Below, one piece after another: positions 1 to 8,345 of a stretch of DNA of 64,000 nucleotides. The stretch's first letter is position 1. Every line of letters starts with the position of its first letter. The stretch covers positions 124,001 through 188,000 of the forward strand of contig JAPOVC010000021.1 of NCBI GenBank assembly GCA_026708325.1. The letters are read 5' to 3'. Below the pieces are notes generated by a model, which saw nothing but the letters and a program-made list of their open reading frames with translations, ran no database searches and had not been told where the DNA came from. The stretch is from Anaerolineaceae bacterium. GTDB lineage: Bacteria > Chloroflexota > Anaerolineae > Aggregatilineales > Phototrophicaceae. Made by a program: the position numbers and the translations under genes.

Positions 1-1126
1 GCGCCAGGGGATAGCTGCCATCGGACACCCTGGCGGCCTGCGGCGCCACGCCCCCGATCGCGACAGCGTTCAGGCGGTGGCTGTTGGCCTTGTAGGCCGC
101 GTAGCCCAGGAAGCCGACGGCATGAGGGTTGCCCGCCACGCCATGCGCCAGCACGTTGAAGTCGCCGCTCACATTGCTGCGCGCAGCGCCCAGGACGGGC
201 CCGCGGTCCCCGTCGAATAGCGCCTCCACAAAGTAATCGAAACTGCCGCTGTCGCTGCCCGGGATGAAGCGTTCCACCGCTTGCGCCGGCCAGGCCGGGT
301 CGACGTCCTGCCAGGTGTCCGCCGTGCTGAACAGTCGCGCCAGTTGCGTCAAACTCAGGTCATCGGCGAAGGCATTGCCGCTGTTGACGACCACAACCAG
401 CATGTCCATGCCCACCTGCAACGGAAAGGGCTCGCGCCCGATGGCCTCACACTTCTTCCGCTCGGCATCCCTGACAGGCCGGCTGGCATTGACGATGTCG
501 GCGATGCCCTCCCTGCAAAAGCGCTCGAAGCCGGCGCCGGTGCCGATGCTGTAGACGCTGACGTCTCCGCCGCGATAGCCCTCGCGGCGAAAACGCGCGG
601 CGATCACTTCGCTGAGCCAAAAGACGGTCGAACTGCCGGCGCTGATGATGCTGCCCTCCACAAAGGCGGGGACGACCACCTCCAGCTCCTGGGGCGGCAG
701 CAAGACTCGATCGATCGCGCGCAGCAAGCCATTCCCTGCGCGCAGGTCGGGGGCGATGACCCAGGCGTCTTCGACCCTCTGGCTGCCCGTGCCGGGGCCC
801 GCTGCGCCTGTCGCGGCGCCTGCCGGCTCCCGCGCCTCGACGTGAAAGCGCAACAACTCGCCCAGGGCCGCCGGATGGTCCAGCAGCCACGCCGGCACGA
901 AATCCGGCAGGTCGGCGAAGGCCTCGTTCACCGGCGCATGGAGGGTCATGGGCCCTTCAGCGGCCAGAAAGTCCAGCAGCCCTGCCTCGCCGGCCAGCAG
1001 AGAGAAGGTGGAGAAGCGTTCGTCGCCGGCGACCAGGTCCGCCAGACTCGCCTCCCGGGCACGGAGGCCGGCCAGGGGCAGAAAGAGCAGGACGAAGAGC
1101 AGGAGGAGCCGCCCGCGTCTGCTCAT
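1..1126 (-). CDS. FAS1 (fasciclin) domain fused to PstS-like phosphate-binding protein, partial
   Basis: An open frame runs leftward from ATG at 1126 to the window edge (375 residues seen, C-terminus missing). Residues 1-24 form a secretion signal (RR then a leucine-rich core). Residues about 27-144 look like a fasciclin/FAS1 domain (TLHAPVNEAF, then LLRAIDRVLLP). From about 148 the protein resembles PstS-type periplasmic binding proteins: SAGSSTVFWLSEVIA, later IPGSDSGSFDYFVEALF. Known PstS proteins capture phosphate for the PstCAB importer; FAS1 domains mediate adhesion. The fusion suggests a surface-anchored anion-binding protein. No pst permease gene is visible, but the downstream side lies outside the window. 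Confidence 0.8.
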   Translation of the reverse strand, partial: MSRRGRLLLLFVLLFLPLAGLRAREASLADLVAGDERFSTFSLLAGEAGLLDFLAAEGPMTLHAPVNEAFADLPDFVPAWLLDHPAALGELLRFHVEAREPAGAATGAAGPGTGSQRVEDAWVIAPDLRAGNGLLRAIDRVLLPPQELEVVVPAFVEGSIISAGSSTVFWLSEVIAARFRREGYRGGDVSVYSIGTGAGFERFCREGIADIVNASRPVRDAERKKCEAIGREPFPLQVGMDMLVVVVNSGNAFADDLSLTQLARLFSTADTWQDVDPAWPAQAVERFIPGSDSGSFDYFVEALFDGDRGPVLGAARSNVSGDFNVLAHGVAGNPHAVGFLGYAAYKANSHRLNAVAIGGVAPQAARVSDGSYPLA

Positions 1127-1284
1127 GACCTGGTTCCCCTGACGCCCTTGCGACCGGGCCGCGCCAGGGCCCCTGACGGCGACCTGCGCGGCGTCCTGAC
1201 GGAAACAGGGAGAAAAGCAGTCATGGCGGGCATCAGCATAGCATGGCAGTTCAGCGCGGGATACGCAGCCGCCCCAGGCTGCAC

Positions 1285-1290
1285 TATAAT
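1285..1290 (+). promoter_or_regulatory. Putative -10 box (TATAAT) upstream of nadK
   Basis: A perfect TATAAT stands 26 bases before the nadK ATG, in the gap between the divergent FAS1-PstS gene and nadK. No convincing -35 box is seen at 16-18 bases, so this is a -10-only call. Confidence 0.35.
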
Positions 1291-1316
1291 CACCGGCACC
1301 GAAGACCGGAGACTCA

Positions 1317-2210
1317 ATGCCCTTCCGCCGCACAGGCATTCTGGCGCACCCGCGCCGCCCGCAGTCCGCACCCGTCGCCAGGGAAATGGCCGCCCTGCTG
1401 CGCGAACGCGGCCTCGAGACCTGGGTGCGCGAGGTCTGGACGGAGGAAGACGTCCGCCAGGAAGTGAAAGACTCGGACCTCGTGGTCGCCATCGGCGGCG
1501 ACGGCGCCATGCTGCACGCCGCGCGCGTCTGCGCCGAACCCCGCGTGCCGGTGCTGGGCGTGAACATGGGCAACCTCGGCTTTCTGACCGAAATCGTCAA
1601 TCCGGGTGACTGGGCGCAGTACCTGGACCGCCTGCTGGGCGGCGATTTCTGGATCGAGGAGCGCATGATGATCCGCGCCCAGGTGCTGCGCGACGACGCC
1701 GTGCTGGCCAGCGAGGACGCGCTCAACGACGTGGTCGTCAGCAGCAACCGGGTCACGACGACCGCGCGCATGGACATGTACATCGACGGGGACTGGGCCA
1801 CGACCTACACTGCGGACGCGCTCGTGATCGCCACGGCGACCGGCGCCACCGCCTACGCCCTGGCCGCCGGCGGCCCCATTTTGCCGCCGGAACTGTTCAA
1901 CATCCTCGTCGTCCCGGTCGCGCCGCACCTCAGCATGAACCGCCCGATCGTGCTCTCCCAGGGCTCCGTCGTCGACGTCATCCCGGCGGCGGGCGACCGC
2001 AGCCCCTCGCTGCTGAGCGTCGACGGACGCATTCTGCGCGCGCTGGAGCCGGACGAGCAGTTGCGTTTGCAGGCCAGCGCCCGCGTCAGCCGCTTTGTGC
2101 GCATGCGCGATCGCAACTACTTCTATCGCTCGCTGCTGGACCGGCTGGAGCCGCGCCTCGACGCGCCGCCACCGCCGGCCCTGCCCCGGCGGGGCCTCGC
2201 CCCCAGGTGA
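1317..2210 (+). CDS. nadK: NAD kinase
   Basis: A 297-residue protein that phosphorylates NAD to NADP in the cytoplasm. The diagnostic GGDG loop is at residues 60-63 (VVAIGGDGAMLHAAR), followed by NMGNLGFLTE and by LNDVVVSS in the place of the family's NE/D motif; the TATGATAYALAAGGP segment matches the nucleotide-binding C-terminal lobe. Length is normal for the family. The last bases overlap the next gene (stop TGA at 2208-2210, next ATG at 2216), so nadK, the zinc-finger membrane protein and recN probably form one transcript. nadK beside recN is a common bacterial arrangement. The C-terminal tail is proline/arginine rich and probably disordered. Confidence 0.95.
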   Translation: MPFRRTGILAHPRRPQSAPVAREMAALLRERGLETWVREVWTEEDVRQEVKDSDLVVAIGGDGAMLHAARVCAEPRVPVLGVNMGNLGFLTEIVNPGDWAQYLDRLLGGDFWIEERMMIRAQVLRDDAVLASEDALNDVVVSSNRVTTTARMDMYIDGDWATTYTADALVIATATGATAYALAAGGPILPPELFNILVVPVAPHLSMNRPIVLSQGSVVDVIPAAGDRSPSLLSVDGRILRALEPDEQLRLQASARVSRFVRMRDRNYFYRSLLDRLEPRLDAPPPPALPRRGLAPR

Positions 2211-2215
2211 GCGCC

Positions 2216-2689
2216 ATGAGCGAAGCGACCTTTTGTGCACGGCATCCGGAGCGTGAGACCGGCCTGCGCTGCAACCGCTGCGACCGCTACATGTGCCCCG
2301 CCTGCGCCGTGCAGACGCCGGTCGGCTATCGCTGCCGCGAATGCGTGCGCGAGCAGGAGGACCGCTTTTTCAGCGGCACTGGCGGCGACTACGTGCTGGT
2401 CTTCGCCACAAGCGCGGTCGGCGCGGGCCTGGCCCAGTTGCTGGCCGGTCTGCTGCCAACGATCTTTCTCATTTTGCTGGCCATACCGCTGGGTGGCGCC
2501 ATCGGCACGCTGGCGCTGCAACTGAGCGGCCGGCGCCGCGGTCGCTGGTCCGGCTCCGTGGCGGTGGCCGGCGTGGTCGTGGGCAGCCTGCTCTTCGCGT
2601 TGACCCTGGGCGGCCTGGGGATTCGGACCCTGCTCTTCACCGCGATCCTGGCGGTCACGGTCTACGGCCGCTACCGCGTCAGCATTTAG
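2216..2689 (+). CDS. B-box-like zinc-finger membrane protein
   Basis: A protein of 157 residues. The first 40 carry a Cys/His series (CARHPE, CNRCDRYMCPAC, CRECV) like the B-box-type zinc binding regions found at the N-terminus of many bacterial membrane proteins of unknown role. About three hydrophobic segments follow (YVLVFATSAVGAG, TIFLILLAIPLGGAIG, GVVVGSLLFALTLGG, TLLFTAILAV). ATG at 2216 is preferred because AGGTGA lies 5 bases upstream; a GTG at 2207 in the same frame is possible and would overlap nadK. It sits between nadK and recN in a tight plus-strand cluster. Function not known. Confidence 0.8.
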   Translation: MSEATFCARHPERETGLRCNRCDRYMCPACAVQTPVGYRCRECVREQEDRFFSGTGGDYVLVFATSAVGAGLAQLLAGLLPTIFLILLAIPLGGAIGTLALQLSGRRRGRWSGSVAVAGVVVGSLLFALTLGGLGIRTLLFTAILAVTVYGRYRVSI

Positions 2690-2703
2690 GCGGGGCCTCG
2701 CGC

Positions 2704-4449
2704 ATGCTTGAGGAACTGCAGATCCGCAACCTGGCCGTCATCGAGGACCTGACCCTGGTCTTCGGGCCGGGTTTCAACGTCATCACCGGCGAGACCGGCG
2801 CCGGCAAGTCGCTGCTGGTCGACGCCCTCGGTCTGGCGCTGGGCAGGCGGGCGGACCCCGTCTTCGTCCGCGCCGACGCGGAACGCGCCAGCGTCGAGGC
2901 CTGCTTCCGCCTGGACGATGCGACGCGCGCAAACCTGGAGCCCCTGCTGCGCGACGAGGAACTGGACGACGAAGTCGGCAGCTCCCTGCTGCTGTCGCGC
3001 GTGATCCGCCGCAACGGCCGCTCCACCGCCCGCGTCAACGGCATCGCCGTGCGCAGCAGCTTGCTCAAGGCCCTCGGCGAGGAAATGGTCGACATCCACG
3101 GCCAGTCCGATCATCTTTCGCTGCTGCGGCCCGCCACCCACGTCGACCTGCTCGACCGCCACGCCAACCTGCTCGAGGGACGCGCTGCCGTCGCGGCGCT
3201 GGTGGGTCGCCTGCAAGCGACGCGCGCGCGACTGGGTCAACTGCAGCAGGATGAAGGCCAGCGCCAGCGCCGCGCCGAACAACTGCGGCGCGAGGTCTCG
3301 GAAATAGAGGCCGTGGCGCCGCAACCCGACGAGGTCGAGCGTCTGCGCCAGGAACGCGCGCGCCTCGGCAGCAGCGAACAACTGGCGCAACTGGGCGCGG
3401 AGGCGCAACTGGCGCTCAGCGGCGACGAGCGAGGCGGCGCAGCGCCCGGCGCGCTGGAACAGTTGATGCAGGCTGAGCAGTTGCTGGCCCGTCTGGCCCG
3501 CATCGACCCGCAACTGCGGGAGGGACATGCGCTGGCCGACGCCCTGGCGCAGCAGGTGCAGGAACTGACGGGCGCCCTGCAGGACTACCGCGACCGGATC
3601 GAACACAACCCGCAGCGTCTGGCGGAGGTGGAGCAGCGCCTCGAGGCCATCAACACCCTGCGCAGGCGCTTCGGCGCCACCATCCAGGCCGTGCTGGAAC
3701 ACGCCGACGAGGCGCGGGCGCAGCTTGACGCGCTGGAACACAACGAGGAAGAGCTGCTGGCCTGTCAGGCGCAGGAAAGCCGTTTGCTGGCCGAACTGGG
3801 TCAGGCAGCGGGGGCGCTCGGCGCGGCGCGACAGCAGGCCGGCCAGAAGCTCGCGCGCCAGGTGATGCGCGAACTGGCTGACCTGCGCATGGGCGCCACG
3901 CGCTTCGAGGTCAGCATCGCGCGGCAGGAGAGCGCGGATGGCTGCCCCGTCGAGGGTCGCCGCCTGCGCTTCGACAGGGTGGGGATCGACCAGTTGCAAT
4001 TTCTGATGAGCGCCAACCCCGGCCAGCCGCCGCAGCCCCTGGCGAAGGTCGCCTCCGGCGGCGAGGCAGCGCGCCTCATGCTGGCGCTCAAACACGTGCT
4101 GGCCCGCGCGGACCGCACCCCCACCCTGATCTTCGACGAAATCGACCAGGGCATCGGCGGGCGCGTCGGCGCCGTGGCCGGCCACAAGTTGCGCGCCCTG
4201 GGCGACGCCCACCAGGTGCTGGCCGTCACCCACCTGGCCCAGCTGGCCGCCTGCGCCGACCGGCACTACCGCGTCGACAAGGACCCGGCGGACCGGCGCG
4301 CCCGCGCCACCGTGCAAGTGCTGCAGGACGAGGAAGCGCGCGTCGCCGAGCTGGCGTCGATGCTGGGCGCAGCCGGCGACAGCGGCCGGCAGACCGCGCG
4401 CGAGTTGTTGCAGGCCGCCGCAGGGCAGGCTTCCCGCGACGGGGATTGA
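2704..4449 (+). CDS. recN: DNA repair protein RecN
   Basis: A 581-residue SMC-like ATPase for double-strand-break repair. Walker A GETGAGKS is at residues 29-36; the middle third is a heptad-rich coiled coil with many Q/L/E/R residues (about 150-400); the ABC signature region reads KVASGGEAARLMLALK (about 450) and Walker B is TLIFDEID with glutamate near 479. The start at 2704 gives the family's usual MLEELQIRNLAVIEDL opening; the frame remains open upstream but that sequence overlaps the preceding gene and is not protein-like. It follows the zinc-finger membrane gene by 14 bases. Confidence 0.96.
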   Translation: MLEELQIRNLAVIEDLTLVFGPGFNVITGETGAGKSLLVDALGLALGRRADPVFVRADAERASVEACFRLDDATRANLEPLLRDEELDDEVGSSLLLSRVIRRNGRSTARVNGIAVRSSLLKALGEEMVDIHGQSDHLSLLRPATHVDLLDRHANLLEGRAAVAALVGRLQATRARLGQLQQDEGQRQRRAEQLRREVSEIEAVAPQPDEVERLRQERARLGSSEQLAQLGAEAQLALSGDERGGAAPGALEQLMQAEQLLARLARIDPQLREGHALADALAQQVQELTGALQDYRDRIEHNPQRLAEVEQRLEAINTLRRRFGATIQAVLEHADEARAQLDALEHNEEELLACQAQESRLLAELGQAAGALGAARQQAGQKLARQVMRELADLRMGATRFEVSIARQESADGCPVEGRRLRFDRVGIDQLQFLMSANPGQPPQPLAKVASGGEAARLMLALKHVLARADRTPTLIFDEIDQGIGGRVGAVAGHKLRALGDAHQVLAVTHLAQLAACADRHYRVDKDPADRRARATVQVLQDEEARVAELASMLGAAGDSGRQTARELLQAAAGQASRDGD

Positions 4450-4488
4450 AGACTACAATGCTTTTGGCAGGTAACGGGGAATGCAGCC

Positions 4489-5688
4489 ATGACGCTCATC
4501 GGGCATGAGGAAACCCTCGTCGATTTCGACGAGATCATCGACCGCCGCAACTCGGACAGCGCCAAGTGGAATCGCTACGATGCGGACGTCATCCCGGCCT
4601 GGACGGCCGACATGGACTTTCTCTCGCCGCCGGCCGTCACCGAGGCCCTGCAACGGCGCGTCGCGCACGGCGTCTTCGGCTACAGCGCCGTTGGACGCTT
4701 CGGCAACAATGGCGGGCTGCAGGAAGCGGTCAGCGAGCGCTACCGCCAGCGCCATGGTCTGGATTGCGCGCCCGATGACGTGCTGATCGTGCCTGGCGTG
4801 GTCAGCGGCCTCTACGCCATGAGCCAGTACATCGCCGCGGACGAGAGCATCCTGATTCAGACGCCCAACTACTGGCCCTTCTTCAGCGCCGCCGAGACCA
4901 ACGCGCGCGCCACCGTGAGCGCGCCGCTGGTCGCCTGTCAGGAAGGCGCGCTGGACCGCTACGAGATCGACTTCGACGCCCTTGAGGCGGCCATTCAGCC
5001 CCATACCCGCATGTTGATGTTCTGCAATCCGCACAATCCCGTTGGCCGCGCCTACCGCCGCGACGAACTGGAGCGCCTGGCCGACATCTGCCTGCGGCGG
5101 CGCCTGGTCATCTGCTCCGACGAAATCCACGCCGGCCTGACCTTCCCCGGGCACGAGCACCACGCCATCGCCGGCATCGATCCGGAAGTCGCCGCCAGCA
5201 CCGTCACGCTCAACTCTTCCACCAAGTCCTACAACCTGGCGGGCTTCAAGCTGGGCGTGGCCATCGCCACCAACCAGGAGATGCGGGACTGGCTGGGCGC
5301 GTACTACCAACAGGTGGGGGTCTATTCCGTATCGGCGCTGGGTCTGGTCGCCGCCGAGGCGGCCTTCCGTCAGGGCCAGCCCTGGCTGGACTCCTTGCTG
5401 GCCTACCTGCAGGACAATCGCGATTACGCCATCGACTTCGTGCTGCGCGAAATGCCGGCGCTGCGTCCCACCTGCCCCGAGGCGACCTACCTGCTGCTGC
5501 TGGACTGCGCGGCGACGCCTTTCGCCGCCGACCCCGTGCAGTTTTTCCTCGACGAGGCCCGCGTGGCGCTCAGCGGCAACTTCGGCCCCCAGGGCTATCC
5601 CAATCTGGCGCGGTTGAACTTTGGCTGTCCGCGCGCCACCCTGAGCGAGATGCTGGAACGCATGGCGGCGGCTTACGCCCGCGCCTGA
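4489..5688 (+). CDS. PatB/MalY-type PLP aminotransferase (cystathionine beta-lyase-like)
   Basis: A 399-residue fold-type I PLP enzyme. The opening FDEIIDRRNSDSAKWNRYDAD...AWTADMDF is typical of the MalY/PatB branch, which splits cystathionine or other C-S compounds rather than transaminating. Visible motifs: CNPHNPVGRAY, SDEIHAGLTF, and the PLP lysine in NSSTKSYNLAGFK at residue 246. It starts 39 bases after recN; a TACAAT box at 4454-4459 near the recN stop could serve as its own -10. It converges on selA with only 3 bases between stops. The exact substrate cannot be read from sequence. Confidence 0.88.
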   Translation: MTLIGHEETLVDFDEIIDRRNSDSAKWNRYDADVIPAWTADMDFLSPPAVTEALQRRVAHGVFGYSAVGRFGNNGGLQEAVSERYRQRHGLDCAPDDVLIVPGVVSGLYAMSQYIAADESILIQTPNYWPFFSAAETNARATVSAPLVACQEGALDRYEIDFDALEAAIQPHTRMLMFCNPHNPVGRAYRRDELERLADICLRRRLVICSDEIHAGLTFPGHEHHAIAGIDPEVAASTVTLNSSTKSYNLAGFKLGVAIATNQEMRDWLGAYYQQVGVYSVSALGLVAAEAAFRQGQPWLDSLLAYLQDNRDYAIDFVLREMPALRPTCPEATYLLLLDCAATPFAADPVQFFLDEARVALSGNFGPQGYPNLARLNFGCPRATLSEMLERMAAAYARA

Positions 5689-5691
5689 CGT

Positions 5692-7053
5692 TCAGAGGCG
5701 CAACGCACGCTCCAGCGCGGCCAGCAGGGCGTCCTCCTCGTCCGGCAGGACTGTGCGCGGGTCCAGCAGAACGCGGCCCTCGGCGATGCGCGCGATGACC
5801 GGCGGTTCCGCCGCGCGCAGACCCGCCAGAAACGCGTCCGGCTGATCGACCTCCAGCGCCAGTGTCCAGGTCGGCAGGGTCGCGCCGGGCAGTGACCCGC
5901 CGCCCACGGCGGACTCGCCGGCCAGCACTTCCCCGCCCAGACGCCGCGCCCAGTCGTCAGCCGTGGCGCGCAACTCCCCCGCCTCCCGCGCGATCATGCG
6001 CCAGATCGGGATCTGCGTCAGCGCCTGACCCCGTAGCCACAGGTCCAGCGTGGCGGACAGCCCCGCCAGGCAGAGCTTGTCGGCGCGCAGGGCGCGCGCC
6101 AGCGGATGCCGCTTCAGGGCCCCCAGCGGCTCCGAGCGACCGACGATGATGCCCGCCTGCGGCCCGCCGGCCAGCTTGTCGCCGCTGAAGGCCACCAGGT
6201 CCGCGCCCGCCGCCAGGCTCTCCATTACGGTCGGTTCGTGCAGCAGGCCGAAGGCGGCAGTATCCAGCAGCGCGCCGCTGCCGAGGTCGTCGACGAGCAG
6301 GAGTTCTCTCGCATGGGCCAGTTGTGCCAGCTCCGCCAGCGGCGTCTCTTCGGTGAAGCCGCTCATGCGGAAGTTGGAGGCATGGGCCCGCATCAGCAGG
6401 GCTGTGTCGGGGCCGATGGCGCTTTCGTAGTCAGCCAGGCGCGTGCGATTGGTGGTGCCGACCTCGACCAGGCGCGCCCCGGCGCTGGCCATCACTTCCG
6501 GCACGCGAAAACCCCCGCCAATCTCGATCAACTGGCCGCGGCTGATGATGACCTCCCGCCCCCGGGCCAGAGTCGCCAGCAGCAGCACCAGGGCGGCCGC
6601 GTTGTTGTTGACCACCAGCGCCGATTCCGCGCCGGTCAATTCACAGAGTACGTCCTCGCAGTGCTTCAGACGGCTGCCGCGCGCGCCGCGCTCCAGATCG
6701 TATTCCAGCGTGCTGTAACGCCCGCCGACCTCCGCCATGGCCTGGACGGCCGCCGGCGCCAGGGGCGCGCGCCCCAGGTTGGTGTGCAGGATGACGCCGC
6801 TGGCGTTTATCACCGGGCGCAGACCGGGCCGGAAGCGCTGCGCCAGTTGTGCGGCGGCGCGCTCCAGCAGATTCTCGCGTGTGGGTTCCTGTCCCTCACC
6901 GGCGCGGAGCCCGACACGGGCCCGCTGCAGGGAGTCGCGCAGGGCCGCCAGCGTGGCCTCGCGGCCATACTGCGCGCAGAGCGCCCGGGCCGCCTCTTCC
7001 CCCAGCAGCGCGTCCACCGCCGGCAGGCGGCGCAGCGCGTCAGCGACGCTCAC
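5692..7053 (-). CDS. selA: L-seryl-tRNA(Sec) selenium transferase
   Basis: A 453-residue PLP enzyme that converts seryl-tRNA(Sec) to selenocysteinyl-tRNA(Sec) using selenophosphate. Typical features: RPVINASGVILHTNLGRAPL, LVVNNNAAAVL-type stretch, and the PLP lysine in FSGDKLAGGPQAG at residue 293, close to the position in the E. coli enzyme. Length is normal. Its start overlaps the upstream small membrane-protein gene by 14 bases. In many bacteria selB or selD sits beside selA; neither is present here, nor a tRNA-Sec, so the remaining pathway must lie elsewhere or the enzyme is an isolated family member. Confidence 0.93.
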   Translation of the reverse strand: MSVADALRRLPAVDALLGEEAARALCAQYGREATLAALRDSLQRARVGLRAGEGQEPTRENLLERAAAQLAQRFRPGLRPVINASGVILHTNLGRAPLAPAAVQAMAEVGGRYSTLEYDLERGARGSRLKHCEDVLCELTGAESALVVNNNAAALVLLLATLARGREVIISRGQLIEIGGGFRVPEVMASAGARLVEVGTTNRTRLADYESAIGPDTALLMRAHASNFRMSGFTEETPLAELAQLAHARELLLVDDLGSGALLDTAAFGLLHEPTVMESLAAGADLVAFSGDKLAGGPQAGIIVGRSEPLGALKRHPLARALRADKLCLAGLSATLDLWLRGQALTQIPIWRMIAREAGELRATADDWARRLGGEVLAGESAVGGGSLPGATLPTWTLALEVDQPDAFLAGLRAAEPPVIARIAEGRVLLDPRTVLPDEEDALLAALERALRL

Positions 7054-7450
7054 TTGCCAGCTCCCGACCGCGCAGGATGATCTCCAGGATGATGAAGACC
7101 AGCGCCACCAGCAGCACCACGTGCAGTTGCAGGGCGCGGGGAATCTGCAGCCAGACGCAGATCACGGTGAATAGCCCGATCCACACGCTCTGCCGCACCA
7201 GCACCACGGCCGGCGGCAGGGGCATCGCGCGCGGCGTGAAGCGCGCGTTGAGCGCGCGCACCAGCGGCAGAACCGTGCCGGTGACGGCGACCTGCAGCAG
7301 CACGAAAAAGACCCAGCGCGGCCCGATGCGCGGCGTCGTGCTGATGACCAGCAGATAGATGCCACCCCAGCCGATCAGCAGCATCAACAGGGCGGCGATC
7401 AACACGCCGACGTGATCGGCGGGGAAGCGTCGCCTGCGCGGTTCATTCAT
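7040..7450 (-). CDS. Small four-helix membrane protein upstream of selA
   Basis: A 136-residue protein from ATG at 7450 (MNEPRRRRF). The same frame extends upstream to 7681, but that part is translated repeat DNA. Four hydrophobic segments can be seen: HVGVLIAALLMLLIGWGGIYLL, VFFVLLQVAVTGTVLPLV, SVWIGLFTVICVWLQI and LHVVLLVALVFIILEIIL. The C-terminus overlaps the selA start by 14 bases, implying translational coupling. No family recognised; the architecture only supports an inner-membrane location. Confidence 0.7.
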   Translation of the reverse strand: MNEPRRRRFPADHVGVLIAALLMLLIGWGGIYLLVISTTPRIGPRWVFFVLLQVAVTGTVLPLVRALNARFTPRAMPLPPAVVLVRQSVWIGLFTVICVWLQIPRALQLHVVLLVALVFIILEIILRGRELASERR

Positions 7451-7919
7451 GGCGTTCAGTATAGCGAGGGCCCCTGCCCGAAGCATCCCCGTGGGATAGC
7501 GACGGCCCCAGCCGGAAGCATCCCTTTTGGGATAGCCAGGGCGTAAGCCCGCAGCATCTCGTGAGATAGCGAGGGCCCCTGCCCGAAGCATCCCGCAGGG
7601 ACGATTGATCAGAACGCCTGCATCCCACAAGGCGCAGCGCCTCTGTAGGGGTAGCGAGAGCGCAAGCTCGAAGCATCCCACAGGGACGATTTATCAAATC
7701 GCCCGCCGTAACCCGCAACGCCCGCGAGCGACATCGTGTGTCTGCGGGCGACATGATATGTCGCCCGTACAACATTCCCAATTTGTGGTACGGGCAGCGA
7801 CGGCTCCAGCCGGAAGCATCCCTGTGGGACAGCGACGGCCCCAGCCCGAAGCATCCCCGTGGGATAGCGACGGCCCCAGACGGAAGCATCCCTGTGGGAT
7901 AGCGACGGCGCCCTGGCTG
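7451..7919. repeat. Intergenic repeat array: GAAGCATCCC units plus GGGCGA palindromes
   Basis: No gene is seen here. At least eight copies of a roughly 35-45 base unit built on GAAGCATCCC-(3-5 nt)-GGGATAGCGACGGC occur near 7481, 7516, 7553, 7586, 7671, 7816, 7848 and 7884; each can fold because GCATCCC and GGGAT are complementary. In the middle lie two 21-22 base palindromes with GGGCGA/TCGCCC-type arms at 7683-7704 and 7746-7766. The array separates the selA pair from the next minus-strand gene. Confidence 0.75.
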
Positions 7920-8345
7920 TCAGCCCGCCTCCGCCTCCGGCACTTCCAGCAGATGTTGCGCCAGCGCCCGCAGGCGCGTCTGCAGGGCGGGCGCAGCGGG
8001 CAGCGCGTCGGCCAGTTTCCCCAGGCGAAAGCTGTCGTCGAGGCAGTTGGCGCGCAGTACGCCCAGGCTCTCGTCGCCGAAACGCCGCCGCAACTGCGGG
8101 AACTCCTCGTCGAGGTGGAAGCGCAGCCCCGCCAGAATGAGCGCCATGCTCATCTCGCGCCGGTCGATGCGCAGGCGCAGGGCTTCCGGCGCGACGCCCT
8201 CGCGCGCAGCCTGCGCCTCAATCGCCGTCAACTGTTCACTGGCCGACAGACGCCAGCGCTCGATGGCGTCCGCGTTCGCCGCTTCATTGCGCAGGGTCCG
8301 CAGCAGGGCCACGACGAAGGCCCGCAGCACGCGCCGCGCCTTCAT
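7920..8345 (-). CDS. Hypothetical helical protein
   Basis: A protein of 141 residues starting at ATG 8345 (MKARRVLRAF). This start makes a 4-base ATGA overlap with the stop of the upstream CAP-LysM gene (8342-8345), the usual sign of coupled translation. The sequence is rich in Ala, Leu, Arg and Glu with no hydrophobic membrane helix and reads as mostly alpha-helical. No known domain is recognised. Being cotranslated with a cell-envelope protein is the only functional hint. Confidence 0.6.
   Translation of the reverse strand: MKARRVLRAFVVALLRTLRNEAANADAIERWRLSASEQLTAIEAQAAREGVAPEALRLRIDRREMSMALILAGLRFHLDEEFPQLRRRFGDESLGVLRANCLDDSFRLGKLADALPAAPALQTRLRALAQHLLEVPEAEAG

Noticed and set aside
281-1609. 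Long plus-strand open frame across the FAS1-PstS gene
   Set aside because: It is the antisense of a well-supported minus-strand gene, has the Arg/Ala/Gly-rich look of shadow translation and runs into nadK in another frame.
2293-2703. Upstream extension of the recN frame
   Set aside because: It covers the zinc-finger gene in another frame and has no family resemblance; RecN proteins begin at the MLEELQIRNL position.
2686-4317. Long minus-strand frame opposite recN
   Set aside because: High-GC antisense shadow with repeated Gln/Val/Ala composition and no domain; recN on the other strand explains the region.
7451-7681. Upstream extension of the small membrane protein and other frames in the array
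   Set aside because: Translations are of the repeat units themselves (repeated RMLRAGALAI-like peptides), not a gene.
7451-7919. Possible CRISPR array
   Set aside because: Units vary in length, have no constant 28-37 base repeat with unique spacers, and no cas gene is present.
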